Shown here: positions 47,483 to 59,753 of the stretch, one piece after another
Position numbering within the stretch: position 1 is the stretch's first letter
Layout of the letters: each line of letters begins with the position of its first letter
NCBI RefSeq assembly: GCF_000425545.1
Contig: NZ_AUDQ01000004.1
Coordinates: 1 to 64,000, forward strand
Origin: Sporosarcina ureae DSM 2281
GTDB taxonomy: Bacteria; Bacillota; Bacilli; Bacillales_A; Planococcaceae
Direction of reading: 5' to 3'
DNA: 64,000 nucleotides
Translations under genes and position numbers: made by a program
Notes under the pieces: model-generated
What the model saw: only the letters and a program-made list of their open reading frames with translations
The model's database searches: none
Told to the model about the DNA's origin: nothing

Positions 47483-47827
47483 TTACCCCTCCTTCTTTTC
47501 AGATACCACTAATGTGATGTGGCTTGTACGTTTGTTAATCGCACTTGCACGACCTTGTGCGCGTGGACGGAAACGTTTCATTGTTGGTCCTTCATCTACG
47601 AATACTTCACTGACGATTAAGTTCTCAGTATCCATTTCGTAGTTATGTTCAGCGTTTGCAATTGCTGATTTCAATAATTTTTCCACGACTGGAGATGCCG
47701 CTTTAGGCGTAAGTCGTAGAATAGCCATAGCTTCACCTATATTCTTGCCGCGAATAAGATCAACGACCAAACGAACTTTGCGAGAAGCAATACGGACTGT
47801 GCGTACAGATGCTTTAGCTTGTTGCAT
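47483..47827 (-). CDS. rplV: 50S ribosomal protein L22
   Basis: 114 residues. [22 protein letters not shown] and the tunnel beta-hairpin [28 protein letters not shown] are diagnostic. The hairpin is wild type with no macrolide-resistance insertion. Confidence 0.99.
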   Translation of the reverse strand: MQQAKASVRTVRIASRKVRLVVDLIRGKNIGEAMAILRLTPKAASPVVEKLLKSAIANAEHNYEMDTENLIVSEVFVDEGPTMKRFRPRAQGRASAINKRTSHITLVVSEKKEG

Positions 47828-47847
47828 CAGGATAACCTCCTCTCAAA

Positions 47848-48126
47848 TTAGCGTTTTGTTTTCTTATCGTCGGCACCATGGCCTCTGTATGTGCGTGTAG
47901 GTACGAATTCACCTAGTTTGTGACCTACCATATCTTCTGTTACATAGACAGGAACGTGTTTACGCCCATCATATACTGCAATCGTTAATCCGATGAAAGT
48001 CGGGAAGATTGTTGAACGGCGTGACCATGTTTTAATAACCTGTTTCTTTTCTGAGTTTTTTTGTGCGTCAACCTTTTTTAGTAAATGGTCATCTGCAAAA
48101 GGTCCTTTTTTCAAGCTGCGGCCCAT
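47848..48126 (-). CDS. rpsS: 30S ribosomal protein S19
   Basis: 92 residues. [44 protein letters not shown] and [13 protein letters not shown] identify S19. ATG 48126 with GGAGG upstream; a longer frame to 48162 adds unconserved residues. Confidence 0.98.
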   Translation of the reverse strand: MGRSLKKGPFADDHLLKKVDAQKNSEKKQVIKTWSRRSTIFPTFIGLTIAVYDGRKHVPVYVTEDMVGHKLGEFVPTRTYRGHGADDKKTKR

Positions 48127-48186
48127 TCTGGAACCTCCTTCCGAGTATGTACTACGGTCCATCTACTGAACCGCAGTGCAATAACA

Positions 48187-49017
48187 TTATTTTTTACGAC
48201 GACGAACGATAAGTTTATCTGATTTATTGTTCTTCGTGCGTGTCTTGAATCCAAGAGTTGGTTTACCCCAAGGAGTAACAGGACTTGGACGACCGATTGG
48301 TGTACGTCCTTCACCACCACCGTGTGGGTGATCGTTAGGGTTCATTACAGATCCACGGACAGTTGGACGTTTGCCTAACCAACGTGAACGACCTGCTTTA
48401 CCAATGTTGATCAATTCGTGTTGCTCGTTACCAACTTGACCGATTGTAGCACGGCAAGTAGCAAGAATCATACGAACTTCTCCTGATTGTAGACGAATGA
48501 TGACGTATTTGCCTTCGCGTCCTAGTAACTGAGCTGAAGTTCCTGCTGAACGAACTAATTGTCCGCCTTTGCCTGGCTTCATTTCAATATTGTGAATCGT
48601 AGAACCCATAGGGATGTTCTCTAGTGGTAGAGCATTTCCTACACGGATATCCGCTTCAGGTCCTGAGATGATTGTGGAACCTACTGTCAATCCTTTAGGA
48701 GCAAGGATGTATTTCTTTTCACCATCTGCATAGTTGATTAATGCGATGTTTGCTGAACGGTTTGGATCATATTCGATCGTAGCAACGCGTCCTGGAATGC
48801 CATCTTTCCGACGTTGGAAATCGATGACACGGTATTGGCGCTTATGTCCTCCACCTTGGTGACGAACTGTCATTCTACCTTGGTTGTTACGTCCGCCTTT
48901 ACGCTTGACTGGTGCAAGCAATGATTTTTCTGGTTTGCTAGCTGTAATCTCAGCAAAATCAGAAGAAGTCATGTTACGACGTCCGTTGGAGGTAGCTTTG
49001 TACTTCTTAATCGCCAT
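48187..49017 (-). CDS. rplB: 50S ribosomal protein L2
   Basis: 276 residues. [36 protein letters not shown] and the peptidyl-transferase-proximal [15 protein letters not shown], with its conserved His, are intact. Largest primary rRNA-binding protein of the 50S subunit. Confidence 0.99.
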   Translation of the reverse strand: MAIKKYKATSNGRRNMTSSDFAEITASKPEKSLLAPVKRKGGRNNQGRMTVRHQGGGHKRQYRVIDFQRRKDGIPGRVATIEYDPNRSANIALINYADGEKKYILAPKGLTVGSTIISGPEADIRVGNALPLENIPMGSTIHNIEMKPGKGGQLVRSAGTSAQLLGREGKYVIIRLQSGEVRMILATCRATIGQVGNEQHELINIGKAGRSRWLGKRPTVRGSVMNPNDHPHGGGEGRTPIGRPSPVTPWGKPTLGFKTRTKNNKSDKLIVRRRKK

Positions 49018-49050
49018 TTTGTGTTCCCTCCTTCATTTAGTATGAGTTAA

Positions 49051-49338
49051 TTACATTTCAAAAAGTTCGATATCTTTGGAATCAGTAGTTAATGTAACAA
49101 TTGCCTTACGGCGTTTGTTTGTATAACCAGCATGTTTCCCCATACGCTTGAACTTACCTTTGTAGTTCATAACGTTAACTTTTTCAACTTTAACACCGAA
49201 GATTTCTTCAATAGCTTGTTTCACATGCGTTTTGTTCGCGCGTGTATCAACTTCGAATGTATATTTTCTTAAGTCTTCCATTTGTTCAGAAGAACGCTCG
49301 GTAATGACCGGACGTTTCAGAATATCACGTGCTTCCAT
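49051..49338 (-). CDS. rplW: 50S ribosomal protein L23
   Basis: 95 residues. [27 protein letters not shown] and [19 protein letters not shown] are diagnostic. Docking site for trigger factor and SRP at the tunnel exit. The start overlaps the rplD stop by one base. Confidence 0.98.
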   Translation of the reverse strand: MEARDILKRPVITERSSEQMEDLRKYTFEVDTRANKTHVKQAIEEIFGVKVEKVNVMNYKGKFKRMGKHAGYTNKRRKAIVTLTTDSKDIELFEM

Positions 49339-49961
49339 TAACCAAGCACCTCCTCGACTTTTTCTATTGCTGCTTTTGTCATAACTAGCTGGTCATGTCC
49401 GACTAGGTCAAGAACATTAATACCATTCGCTGAAATGACGCTGATTCCTGGAATATTACGGGCAGACAATGCTACCGATTCTTCTAGATCAGCTGTAACA
49501 AATAATGCTTTCTTAGTGATTGAAAGGTCTTCAAGCACTTTAACAAAGCCTTTTGTTTTTGGTGCATCAAATGCTAAGTTTTCTAGAACGATTAGTTCTT
49601 CAGCTGCTACTTTCGTAGAAAGAGCGGATAGAAGTGCTAAACGGCGAACTTTCTTAGGCATTTTATAGCTGTAACTACGCGGTGATGGACCGAATACGAT
49701 ACCGCCTCCACGCCATTGTGGTGATCTGATTGAACCTTGACGAGCACGACCTGTACCCTTTTGACGCCACGGTTTACGACCGCCGCCTGCTACTTCCGCG
49801 CGAGTTTTAACCTTGTGGTTACCTTGGCGTAAAGAGGCTTGTTGTTGAACAATTGCTTCGAATAATACTGCTTCATTCGGCTCGATTCCAAAAATCGCAT
49901 CGTTTAGTTCGATGTCGCCGACAGCAGAACCTGTTTGACTTACTACAGATACTTTAGGCAT
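49338..49961 (-). CDS. rplD: 50S ribosomal protein L4
   Basis: 207 residues. The tunnel loop [25 protein letters not shown] is intact. In E. coli L4 represses the S10 operon; in Bacillus that control is not established. Confidence 0.99.
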   Translation of the reverse strand: MPKVSVVSQTGSAVGDIELNDAIFGIEPNEAVLFEAIVQQQASLRQGNHKVKTRAEVAGGGRKPWRQKGTGRARQGSIRSPQWRGGGIVFGPSPRSYSYKMPKKVRRLALLSALSTKVAAEELIVLENLAFDAPKTKGFVKVLEDLSITKKALFVTADLEESVALSARNIPGISVISANGINVLDLVGHDQLVMTKAAIEKVEEVLG

Positions 49962-49986
49962 TCCTGTTTCCTCCTTTCTGTTTTAC

Positions 49987-50616
49987 TCAGTTTCCTTTGA
50001 TAGCACTTTTCACTTGTACAAGTGATTTACGAGCTCCAGGAACGTTACCTTTTACTAATAACAAGTTGCGCTCAGCGTCAACTCGAACGATTTCAACGTT
50101 TTGGATCGTTACTGTTTTGCCACCAGTACGTCCAGGTAGTTTTTTCCCTTTGAATACGCGTTGTGCATCGACTGCTCCAAGTGAACCTGGCGCGCGATGG
50201 AAACGTGATCCGTGAGTCATTGGTCCACGTGAGTAACCGTGGCGCTTAATAACACCTTGGAATCCTTTACCTTTTGAAACTCCTGTAATGTCTACTACTT
50301 CGCCTTCTGCGAATGTATCGACTTTGACTTCCTGACCAACTTCGTATGCACTAACGTCAGCTCCGCGAACTTCGCGAATGAAGCGCTTAGGTGCAGTGTT
50401 AGCTTTTGCTACGTGGCCTTGTTCCGGCTTGTTTGAAAGCTTTTCACGTTTATCATCAAATCCTAGTTGGATTGACTCGTAGCCGTCTGTTTCTATTGTC
50501 TTCTTTTGAAGAACAACGTTTGGAGCAGCTTCAATCACTGTTACTGGGATTAGATCGCCGTTTTCAGCAAATACTTGCGTCATTCCGACTTTTCTTCCTA
50601 AGATTCCTTTGGTCAT
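49987..50616 (-). CDS. rplC: 50S ribosomal protein L3
   Basis: 209 residues. [21 protein letters not shown] and [29 protein letters not shown] (peptidyl-transferase finger) are diagnostic. One of the two assembly-initiator proteins. Confidence 0.99.
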   Translation of the reverse strand: MTKGILGRKVGMTQVFAENGDLIPVTVIEAAPNVVLQKKTIETDGYESIQLGFDDKREKLSNKPEQGHVAKANTAPKRFIREVRGADVSAYEVGQEVKVDTFAEGEVVDITGVSKGKGFQGVIKRHGYSRGPMTHGSRFHRAPGSLGAVDAQRVFKGKKLPGRTGGKTVTIQNVEIVRVDAERNLLLVKGNVPGARKSLVQVKSAIKGN

Positions 50617-50653
50617 TAGTCACACCTCCTGTAATATTGTTTAATTTTATGTT

Positions 50654-51139
<486 letters not shown>

Positions 51140-51284
51140 TTAACTTTTAATCCGTTTACTATCCTACCACCTTCCCTCGCGATTTGCACGTGATTTGAAG
51201 TCCACTTATAGAATCTTGTTCACAGTTTCCTATAAAACGGTTTTAAACACTTTTCGATATATGTCGTTAACTTTAGTCTCGCGA

Positions 51285-51315
51285 AAAACAAAAAATCCCG
51301 CCTCAAGGGCGGGAT
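51285..51315 (-). terminator. terminator after tuf
   Basis: Minus strand: ATCCCGCCC pairs with GGCGGGAT around a short loop and is followed by TTTTTTGTTTTT. It ends the str operon. Confidence 0.93.
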
Positions 51316-51323
51316 CCAAAAAA

Positions 51324-52511
<1,188 letters not shown>

Positions 52512-52588
52512 TTTAGAGGTCCTCCCTTAATTTGAACAAGTTTAGTTTTTTTAGTATGGAAGCCGAAAGCGTCCCCTCGACTATCCAT

Positions 52589-52617
52589 ATCTTACAAGTA
52601 TTACTTATAGGAAACAA
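52589..52617 (-). promoter_or_regulatory. internal SigA promoter for tuf
   Basis: Minus strand: TTGTTT (52617-52612), 17-base spacer, TAAGAT (52594-52589), in the fusA-tuf gap. It would give extra tuf transcription over fusA. Confidence 0.6.
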
Positions 52618-52629
52618 GGATGAACTTGA

Positions 52630-54708
52630 TTATTCACCTTTGTTTTTCTTGATTACTTCTTCAGCAATAGATTTTGGAAGTTCTTCATAGTGATCAAACA
52701 CCATTGAGAATACTCCTCGTCCTTGCGTGTTTGAACGTAGAGATGTTGCATAACCGAACATTTCAGCAAGTGGAACCATCGCACGCACTACTTGTGCGTT
52801 ACCACGAGCTTCCATACCTTCTACACGGCCACGGCGTGATGTAATGTCACCCATGATATCGCCCATGTACTCTTCCGGAATGATAACTTCTACTCTCATT
52901 GTCGGTTCAAGAATTACAGGATTACATTTCGATGCAGCATTTTTCAAAGCCATTGACGCAGCGATCTTAAATGCCATCTCGTTGGAGTCAACGTCATGGT
53001 AAGATCCGTCAAACAGGCGTGCTTTGACATCAATTAAAGGATATCCAGCTAAAATACCGTTATCTAATGAATCACGAACTCCTGCTTCAACTGCTGGGAT
53101 GTATTCACGAGGAACAGATCCACCAACAACGTTATTCACGAATTCGAAACCTTTACCTTCTTCGTTTGGACCAAATTCGATCCATACGTGACCAAACTGT
53201 CCACGTCCACCTGATTGACGAACGAATTTACCTTCGACTTCAGCTGACTGACGGAATGTTTCGCGGTAAGAAACTTGTGGTGCACCCACGTTTGCTTCCA
53301 CTTTAAATTCACGACGTAGACGGTCGACGATAATATCCAAGTGAAGCTCACCCATACCTGCGATGATTACTTCTCCTGTTTCTTGATCTGTGTGTGCACG
53401 GAATGTTGGATCTTCTTCTTGTAACTTACCAAGAGCTTGACCCATTTTATCTTGGTCTGCTTTTGTTTTCGGTTCGATTGCTACAGAGATAACCGGCTCA
53501 GGGAATTCCATTGATTCAAGAATGATCAATTGTTTCTCGTCACATAATGTGTCTCCAGTAGTTGTATCTTTCAAACCAACAGCAGCAGCGATTTCACCCG
53601 CGTGAACTTCAGAAATCTCTTCACGGCTGTTTGCGTGCATTTGTAGGATACGTCCTACGCGCTCACGCTTGCCTTTTGTAGAGTTTGTTACATAAGAACC
53701 CGCTTGAAGAATTCCTGAGTAGATACGGAAGAATGTAAGCTTCCCTACGTAAGGATCCGTCATAACTTTAAATGCTAAAGCGGAGAATGGTGCTTCATCA
53801 GTTGACTCACGCACTTCATCTTGTTCAGTTTCAGGGTTAAAGCCCATCATAGGTGGTACATCAAGTGGTGATGGTAAGTAGTCTACTACCGCATCTAGTA
53901 CTAGTTGTACACCTTTGTTTTTGAAAGCAGTACCACAAACAACAGGGTAGAATTCTACTGCCAACGTAGCTTTACGAATAGCTGTTGTAATTTCTTCTGT
54001 TGTAAGCTCTTCGCCGCCAAGATATTTTTCCATAAGATCTTCATCGAAATCTACAATAGCTTCAATTAGGCTCTCACGGTATTTATTAGCTAGTTCAAGA
54101 TGTTCAGCAGGAATTTCTTCCACTGTAATATCTGTCCCTAGATCGTTTGGATACATAGTTGCCTTCATTTCGATTAAGTCGATAATTCCTGAGAAGTTAT
54201 CTTCCGCACCGATCGGCAATTGAATAGGGTGTGCATTCGCTTGTAGGCGTTCACGTAGTGTTCCTACTGAATAAAGGAAATCAGCACCTGTCTTATCCAT
54301 TTTGTTTACGAATACGAGACGTGGTACTTTGTAGTTTGTCGCCTGGCGCCAAACTGTCTCTGTTTGCGGTTCAACCCCTGATTGTGCATCAAGTACCGCT
54401 ACAGCACCATCCAATACACGAAGTGAACGTTCAACTTCAACTGTGAAGTCTACGTGTCCAGGTGTATCAATGATGTTTACGCGGTGACCTTTCCATGCTG
54501 CTGTTGTAGCAGCAGAAGTAATCGTAATTCCGCGTTCTTGCTCTTGCTCCATCCAGTCCATTTGTGATGCACCTTCGTGCGTTTCACCAATCTTGTGGAT
54601 TTTACCTGTGTAAAAAAGGATCCGCTCTGTTGTCGTTGTCTTACCAGCGTCAATGTGAGCCATGATACCAATGTTACGAGTATTCTCTAGTGAGAACTCT
54701 CTAGCCAT
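52630..54708 (-). CDS. fusA: elongation factor G
   Basis: 692 residues, as in B. subtilis. [42 protein letters not shown] and [10 protein letters not shown] in the GTPase domain, then domains II-V including [30 protein letters not shown]. Drives translocation and, with RRF, recycling. Fusidic-acid contact residues look wild type by eye. Confidence 0.99.
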   Translation of the reverse strand: MAREFSLENTRNIGIMAHIDAGKTTTTERILFYTGKIHKIGETHEGASQMDWMEQEQERGITITSAATTAAWKGHRVNIIDTPGHVDFTVEVERSLRVLDGAVAVLDAQSGVEPQTETVWRQATNYKVPRLVFVNKMDKTGADFLYSVGTLRERLQANAHPIQLPIGAEDNFSGIIDLIEMKATMYPNDLGTDITVEEIPAEHLELANKYRESLIEAIVDFDEDLMEKYLGGEELTTEEITTAIRKATLAVEFYPVVCGTAFKNKGVQLVLDAVVDYLPSPLDVPPMMGFNPETEQDEVRESTDEAPFSALAFKVMTDPYVGKLTFFRIYSGILQAGSYVTNSTKGKRERVGRILQMHANSREEISEVHAGEIAAAVGLKDTTTGDTLCDEKQLIILESMEFPEPVISVAIEPKTKADQDKMGQALGKLQEEDPTFRAHTDQETGEVIIAGMGELHLDIIVDRLRREFKVEANVGAPQVSYRETFRQSAEVEGKFVRQSGGRGQFGHVWIEFGPNEEGKGFEFVNNVVGGSVPREYIPAVEAGVRDSLDNGILAGYPLIDVKARLFDGSYHDVDSNEMAFKIAASMALKNAASKCNPVILEPTMRVEVIIPEEYMGDIMGDITSRRGRVEGMEARGNAQVVRAMVPLAEMFGYATSLRSNTQGRGVFSMVFDHYEELPKSIAEEVIKKNKGE

Positions 54709-54755
54709 TTTGTAATCTCCTTCCGTTTCGGATTACTGCTATTGTTTATCCGACC

Positions 54756-55226
54756 TTACCAGCGATAGTGAGCGAATGCTCTGTTGGCTTCAGCCATTTT
54801 ATGCATTTCTTCACGGCGTTTAACAGAAGCACCTGTGTTGTTTGATGCATCAAGAATTTCGTTCGCTAGACGTTCCTCCATTGTTTTCTCTCCACGTGTA
54901 CGTGAATAGTTTACAAGGTAACGAAGGCCTAGAGTAGAACGACGTTCAGGGCGTACTTCAACCGGTACTTGATAGTTAGCTCCACCTACACGGCGAGCGC
55001 GCACTTCAAGAACTGGCATTACATTATTTAAAGCTGCTTCGAATACTTCAATTGGCTCTTGTCCAGAACGTTCTTTAACAATTTCGAACGCTCCATAAAG
55101 AATCTTTTGAGAAGTACCTTTCTTACCGTCTACCATCATTTTGTTGATAAGGCGGCTTACAAGCTTGGAATTATAAATCGGATCAGGTAGTACATCACGT
55201 TTTGTTACAGGACCTTTACGAGGCAT
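54756..55226 (-). CDS. rpsG: 30S ribosomal protein S7
   Basis: 156 residues. [31 protein letters not shown] and [29 protein letters not shown] are diagnostic. Assembly initiator of the 30S head. Between rpsL and fusA. Confidence 0.99.
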   Translation of the reverse strand: MPRKGPVTKRDVLPDPIYNSKLVSRLINKMMVDGKKGTSQKILYGAFEIVKERSGQEPIEVFEAALNNVMPVLEVRARRVGGANYQVPVEVRPERRSTLGLRYLVNYSRTRGEKTMEERLANEILDASNNTGASVKRREEMHKMAEANRAFAHYRW

Positions 55227-55261
55227 AATTAGTTCCTCCTTTCAATATTGTTAGTTTTGTA

Positions 55262-55681
55262 TTACTTCTTAACTTTAGGCTTTTTAGCTCCATACATCGA
55301 ACGGCTTTGCATACGGCCAGTAACTCCAGCTGTATCAAGTGCTCCACGTACGATATGGTAACGAACACCCGGTAAGTCTTTTACGCGTCCTCCGCGGATT
55401 AGTACCACACTGTGTTCTTGCAAGTTGTGGCCTTCACCTGGAATATATGCGTTTACTTCCAATGTATTAGTTAAACGAACACGAGCATACTTACGTAGTG
55501 CCGAGTTCGGCTTCTTAGGAGTCATAGTACCAACACGTGTACAAACACCTCTTTTTTGTGGTGAGTTCACGTTTGTCATAGACTTTTTAAAGCTGTTATA
55601 GCTTTTTCCTAGAGCCGGTGACTTAGAGTTTTCCGACTTCGATTTACGAGGTTTACGGACTAATTGATTAATTGTAGGCAT
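55262..55681 (-). CDS. rpsL: 30S ribosomal protein S12
   Basis: 139 residues. [45 protein letters not shown] (streptomycin site wild type) and [12 protein letters not shown] are diagnostic. ATG 55681 with GGAAGGAGG upstream; the frame runs on to 55894 only through the leader. First gene of the str operon here, because ybxF is missing. Confidence 0.99.
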   Translation of the reverse strand: MPTINQLVRKPRKSKSENSKSPALGKSYNSFKKSMTNVNSPQKRGVCTRVGTMTPKKPNSALRKYARVRLTNTLEVNAYIPGEGHNLQEHSVVLIRGGRVKDLPGVRYHIVRGALDTAGVTGRMQSRSMYGAKKPKVKK

Positions 55682-55756
55682 CAGGTTGTTCCTCCTTCCG
55701 AGTTTTTTATAATACCACACACCCAGGTGGTTCATTTTTAAGTAAAAACAAAGTTC

Positions 55757-55813
55757 TTGTGCGTGCACACACAAAAACGGGTGACAGTAACTCCAGAGAT
55801 CTCTGCTTACTGT
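55757..55813 (-). promoter_or_regulatory. two tandem hairpins in the rpsL leader
   Basis: On the minus strand, ACAGTAA...TTACTGT with inner CAGAGATCTCTG (55813-55784) is followed by TTGTGTGTGCACGCACAA (55774-55757). Downstream comes CTTTGTTTTTACTT, a mixed U-tract. Lies between the str promoter and rpsL; probably a leader or attenuator structure. Confidence 0.55.
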
Positions 55814-55909
55814 AATTTTATAATGATGATTGCTTATCGCCTTGCACTTATTCAAAAGAACATTTTTTCTTTCTGAAAAGTTAACGGTCAACAACTATCA
55901 ACCTTTTGT

Positions 55910-55938
55910 ATATTATCATCTCTACAGTGACTTGTCAA
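55910..55938 (-). promoter_or_regulatory. SigA promoter of the str operon
   Basis: Minus strand: TTGACA (55938-55933), 17-base spacer, TAATAT (55915-55910). A near-perfect consensus about 230 bases before rpsL, immediately after rpoC. Confidence 0.9.
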
Positions 55939-55978
55939 CAAATTTAAGAAATAAACGGGAACGATGTCCCGTTTATTT

Positions 55979-58900
55979 TTATTCTGCTGTAATAGTCTCT
56001 TCTACTTCATCACGTTGCATTGTAATTTGGCGGTATCTCTGCATTCCAGTACCTGCAGGGACCAATTTACCAATAATGACGTTTTCTTTCAGTCCTAGCA
56101 ACTCATCTGTTTTACCTTTAATCGCTGCATCAGTAAGAACTCTAGTTGTTTCTTGGAACGATGCGGCCGACAAGAATGATTCAGTTTCAAGTGAAGCTTT
56201 CGTAATTCCGAGAATTACCGGACGTGAAGTAGCCGGGACTTTACCTGCTAACAACACTTTTGCGTTCGCTTCAGAGAATTGGTGGATATCCAGTAATGAA
56301 CCTGGAAGAAGATCAGTATCTCCCGCTTCAATCACCCGGACTTTACGAAGCATTTGGCGTACCATTACTTCAACGTGCTTATCACCAATTTCTACACCTT
56401 GCATTCGATAAACTTTTTGAACTTCTTTCAACAGATACTCTTGTACAGTGGAAACGTCTTTTATTACGATTAATTGTTTAGGGTCAATAGAACCTTCTGT
56501 AATCGTTTGTCCACGCTCAACCATATCGCCTACTTCTACGCTTAAACGCGCATTGTACAACGTAGGATATTTACGTGTTTCGACTTCACCTTCAATAGTA
56601 ATCTCTTTCATGCCTTCACGGATTTCATCAATTTCAATAACAGTACCTGCAATTTCAGAAATAACCGCTACACCTTTCGGGTTCCGCGATTCGAAAATCT
56701 CCTGAATACGTGGAAGACCTTGTGTAATATCATCTCCGGCTACTCCACCTGTGTGGAATGTACGCATCGTTAACTGTGTTCCTGGTTCTCCGATAGATTG
56801 TGCTGCAATGATTCCCACTGCTTCTCCCACTTCTACCGTTTCTCCAGTAGCTAAGTTGATGCCGTAACATTTTTTACATACGCCGTGTTTCGTATTACAT
56901 GTAAACGCAGAGCGAATCGTCACTTCTTCGATACCGGCTTGAATTACTAAGTTCGCTATGTCCGCAGTAATTAAACCGTTTTTCGCCAGAATGACTTCAC
57001 CTGTTTCCGGATGCTTAATCGTCTTCTTCGTATGACGACCTTCAATCCGCTCAAACAATGTTTCGATCATTTCATTTCCTTCGGTTAATGCAGTGATGGC
57101 TAGACCGCGGTCTGTTCCGCAATCTTCTTCACGAACAATAACGTCTTGCGCTACGTCTACGAGACGACGAGTCAAGTAACCTGAGTCAGCTGTCTTCAGT
57201 GCTGTATCGGCAAGACCTTTACGCGCACCGTGTGTCGAGATAAAGTACTCGAGTACCGTCAGTCCTTCACGGAAAGAAGACTTAATTGGAAGCTCGATAA
57301 TCCGTCCAGCCGGGTTGGCCATTAGTCCACGCATACCAGCAAGTTGTGTAAAGTTTGATGCGTTACCACGCGCTCCAGAGTCACTCATCATGAAGATTGG
57401 GTTTTCAATATCCAATGAATCCATTAGCTTATTCTGGATGACGTCTTTCGCATGGCTCCAATAAGAGATGACACGATCATATCGCTCTTCTTCGGTAATC
57501 AAACCGCGTCGGAACTGTTGCGTGACTTTATCAACTTTTCCTTGCGCTTCATGAAGAATTTCTTCTTTATTCGGCAAGACCACAATATCGGAAATACCGA
57601 TCGTGATTCCAGCGCGAGTAGAATATTTAAATCCTAGGTTTTTCATTCTATCCAACATTCTAGAAGTTTCTGTAATGTGGAAGCGACGGAAGATTTCCGC
57701 GATAATTTCCCCAAGGATTGCTTTTTTGAATGGAGTGATTAATTCCGCTTCTTGCAAGTGTTCCTTAACATTAACTGTACCGTCTATGAAATACTTCCCA
57801 GGCGTTTCCACTTGTAAATTTTCATTCGTCGGTTCGTTAATGTACGGGAACGTTTCCGGTAAAATCTCGTTGAAAATGATTTTACCTACCGTCGTTAACA
57901 ACAGCTGACTATTTTGCTTATCCGTAAACGTTGGATTGTTAATACTGCCAGCCTGAACCGCGATGCGGGAATGCAAGTGAACGTGTCCTGTTTGATAGGC
58001 GATTAACGCTTCATTCGGATCACTGAACACAGAACCTTCTCCAGCTGCGTTTTTACGCTCGACTGTTAAGTAATAGTTTCCAAGTACCATATCCTGTGAA
58101 GGAGTAACAACTGGTTTCCCGTCTTTCGGGTTCAAAATATTTTGAGCAGCCAGCATCAATAGACGCGCTTCAGCTTGTGCTTCAGCAGATAGCGGTACGT
58201 GAACAGCCATTTGGTCACCATCGAAGTCAGCGTTATAAGCTGTACATACGAGCGGGTGCAACGTAATAGCGCGTCCTTCAACCAGTATCGGTTCGAACGC
58301 CTGGATTCCCAGACGGTGAAGTGTCGGTGCCCGGTTAAGAAGTACTGGGTGTTCTTTGATGACGTCTTCTAGTACATCCCATACTTCAGAATGAAGACGT
58401 TCGATCTTACGTTTCGCACTCTTAATGTTATGTGCCAAGTTGCGTTCTACTAATTCTTTCATAACAAACGGCTTAAATAGCTCGATCGCCATTTCCTTAG
58501 GCAGACCACATTGGTACATTTTTAAGTTAGGGCCTACTACGATAACCGAACGACCAGAATAGTCTACACGTTTACCAAGTAAGTTCTGACGGAAACGCCC
58601 TTGCTTACCTTTTAGCATATGAGAAAGGGATTTCAATGGACGGTTACCCGGACCCGTTACAGGTCTTCCGCGACGGCCATTGTCTACAAGTGCATCTACT
58701 GCCTCTTGAAGCATACGCTTCTCGTTCTGAACGATGATGCCAGGCGCCCCTAGATCCAATAGTCGTTTTAGGCGGTTGTTCCGGTTAATAACCCTACGAT
58801 AAAGATCATTCAAATCAGATGTTGCAAAACGTCCACCATCTAGCTGTACCATTGGACGCAATTCAGGAGGAATGACAGGAAGCACTTCCAATACCATCCA

Positions 58901-59572
58901 TTCCGGACGGTTTCCGGAGTTACGGAACGATTCCACAACTTCCAGACGTCGGATTGCGCGTGTACGACGCTGACCTTGTACTGTTTTCAACTCTTCTTTC
59001 AATGAATCTGTTTCTTTATCCAAGTCGATTGCACGAAGTAGTTGCTCGATTGCTTCCGCTCCCATTGCAGCTTGGAATTTAGAGCCGTACTTTTCACGGT
59101 ATAGGCGGTATTCTTTTTCAGAAAGCAATTGCTTGCGCTCAAGTGGCGTATCTGCCGGTTCGACAACTACGTAAGACGCGAAGTAGATAATCTCTTCCAA
59201 CGCACGTGGTGTCATGTCCAGGATCAAGCCCATACGGCTAGGAATTCCTTTGAAGTACCAAATATGCGTGACAGGTGCTGCAAGCTCGATGTGACCCATT
59301 CGTTCACGACGTACTTTTTGACGCGTTACTTCTACTCCACAACGATCACACACGACGCCCTTATAACGAACTCGCTTATATTTACCACAGTGACATTCCC
59401 AGTCTTTCGTTGGACCGAATATTCTCTCGCAGAACAATCCGTCTTTCTCCGGTTTTAGTGTACGGTAATTAATAGTTTCAGGTTTTTTCACTTCTCCATA
59501 CGACCAAGAACGAATCTTGTCAGGTGAAGCAAGGCCAATTTTCATATACTCAAAATTATTAACATCTATCAA
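55979..59572 (-). CDS. rpoC: RNA polymerase subunit beta-prime
   Basis: 1197 residues (B. subtilis 1199). N-terminal zinc site ([20 protein letters not shown]), catalytic [16 protein letters not shown] with the three Asp residues, the trigger-loop region [15 protein letters not shown], and the second zinc site ([13 protein letters not shown]). The start [19 protein letters not shown] matches Bacillus. Follows rpoB after about 180 bases with two hairpins. Confidence 0.99.
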   Translation of the reverse strand: MIDVNNFEYMKIGLASPDKIRSWSYGEVKKPETINYRTLKPEKDGLFCERIFGPTKDWECHCGKYKRVRYKGVVCDRCGVEVTRQKVRRERMGHIELAAPVTHIWYFKGIPSRMGLILDMTPRALEEIIYFASYVVVEPADTPLERKQLLSEKEYRLYREKYGSKFQAAMGAEAIEQLLRAIDLDKETDSLKEELKTVQGQRRTRAIRRLEVVESFRNSGNRPEWMVLEVLPVIPPELRPMVQLDGGRFATSDLNDLYRRVINRNNRLKRLLDLGAPGIIVQNEKRMLQEAVDALVDNGRRGRPVTGPGNRPLKSLSHMLKGKQGRFRQNLLGKRVDYSGRSVIVVGPNLKMYQCGLPKEMAIELFKPFVMKELVERNLAHNIKSAKRKIERLHSEVWDVLEDVIKEHPVLLNRAPTLHRLGIQAFEPILVEGRAITLHPLVCTAYNADFDGDQMAVHVPLSAEAQAEARLLMLAAQNILNPKDGKPVVTPSQDMVLGNYYLTVERKNAAGEGSVFSDPNEALIAYQTGHVHLHSRIAVQAGSINNPTFTDKQNSQLLLTTVGKIIFNEILPETFPYINEPTNENLQVETPGKYFIDGTVNVKEHLQEAELITPFKKAILGEIIAEIFRRFHITETSRMLDRMKNLGFKYSTRAGITIGISDIVVLPNKEEILHEAQGKVDKVTQQFRRGLITEEERYDRVISYWSHAKDVIQNKLMDSLDIENPIFMMSDSGARGNASNFTQLAGMRGLMANPAGRIIELPIKSSFREGLTVLEYFISTHGARKGLADTALKTADSGYLTRRLVDVAQDVIVREEDCGTDRGLAITALTEGNEMIETLFERIEGRHTKKTIKHPETGEVILAKNGLITADIANLVIQAGIEEVTIRSAFTCNTKHGVCKKCYGINLATGETVEVGEAVGIIAAQSIGEPGTQLTMRTFHTGGVAGDDITQGLPRIQEIFESRNPKGVAVISEIAGTVIEIDEIREGMKEITIEGEVETRKYPTLYNARLSVEVGDMVERGQTITEGSIDPKQLIVIKDVSTVQEYLLKEVQKVYRMQGVEIGDKHVEVMVRQMLRKVRVIEAGDTDLLPGSLLDIHQFSEANAKVLLAGKVPATSRPVILGITKASLETESFLSAASFQETTRVLTDAAIKGKTDELLGLKENVIIGKLVPAGTGMQRYRQITMQRDEVEETITAE

Positions 59573-59647
59573 GGAGCCAACCTCCCTTTAGTCTAATCGC
59601 CATAACGGCTTATCAGTCAACTTAACTTGTAGTAGTGCATTCACGTA

Positions 59648-59706
59648 AGACGTTCGTCTTACTGAATAGAATAGAAGAGGGTGCTCGAAGCCCTCTTCTA
59701 TTCATT
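59648..59706 (-). promoter_or_regulatory. paired hairpins in the rpoB-rpoC gap
   Basis: A 13-bp stem GAATAGAAGAGGG/CCTCTTCTATTC (59672-59706) and a perfect 8-bp stem GTAAGACG/CGTCTTAC (59648-59665). In the sense direction neither has a following U-tract, so they are not sense terminators. On the + strand the larger one is followed by ATTTTTTG, giving an antisense terminator. Sense function may be RNA processing or stability. Confidence 0.6.
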
Positions 59707-59753
59707 TTTTGTTTGTTTTTTTGTATTTCAGATCAGCGCTTTTCGCTTTTAGT

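Noticed and set aside
55682-55894. In-frame upstream extension of rpsL by 71 residues
   Set aside because: The S12 start MPTINQL has GGAAGGAGG directly upstream; the extension crosses leader hairpins and is unconserved.
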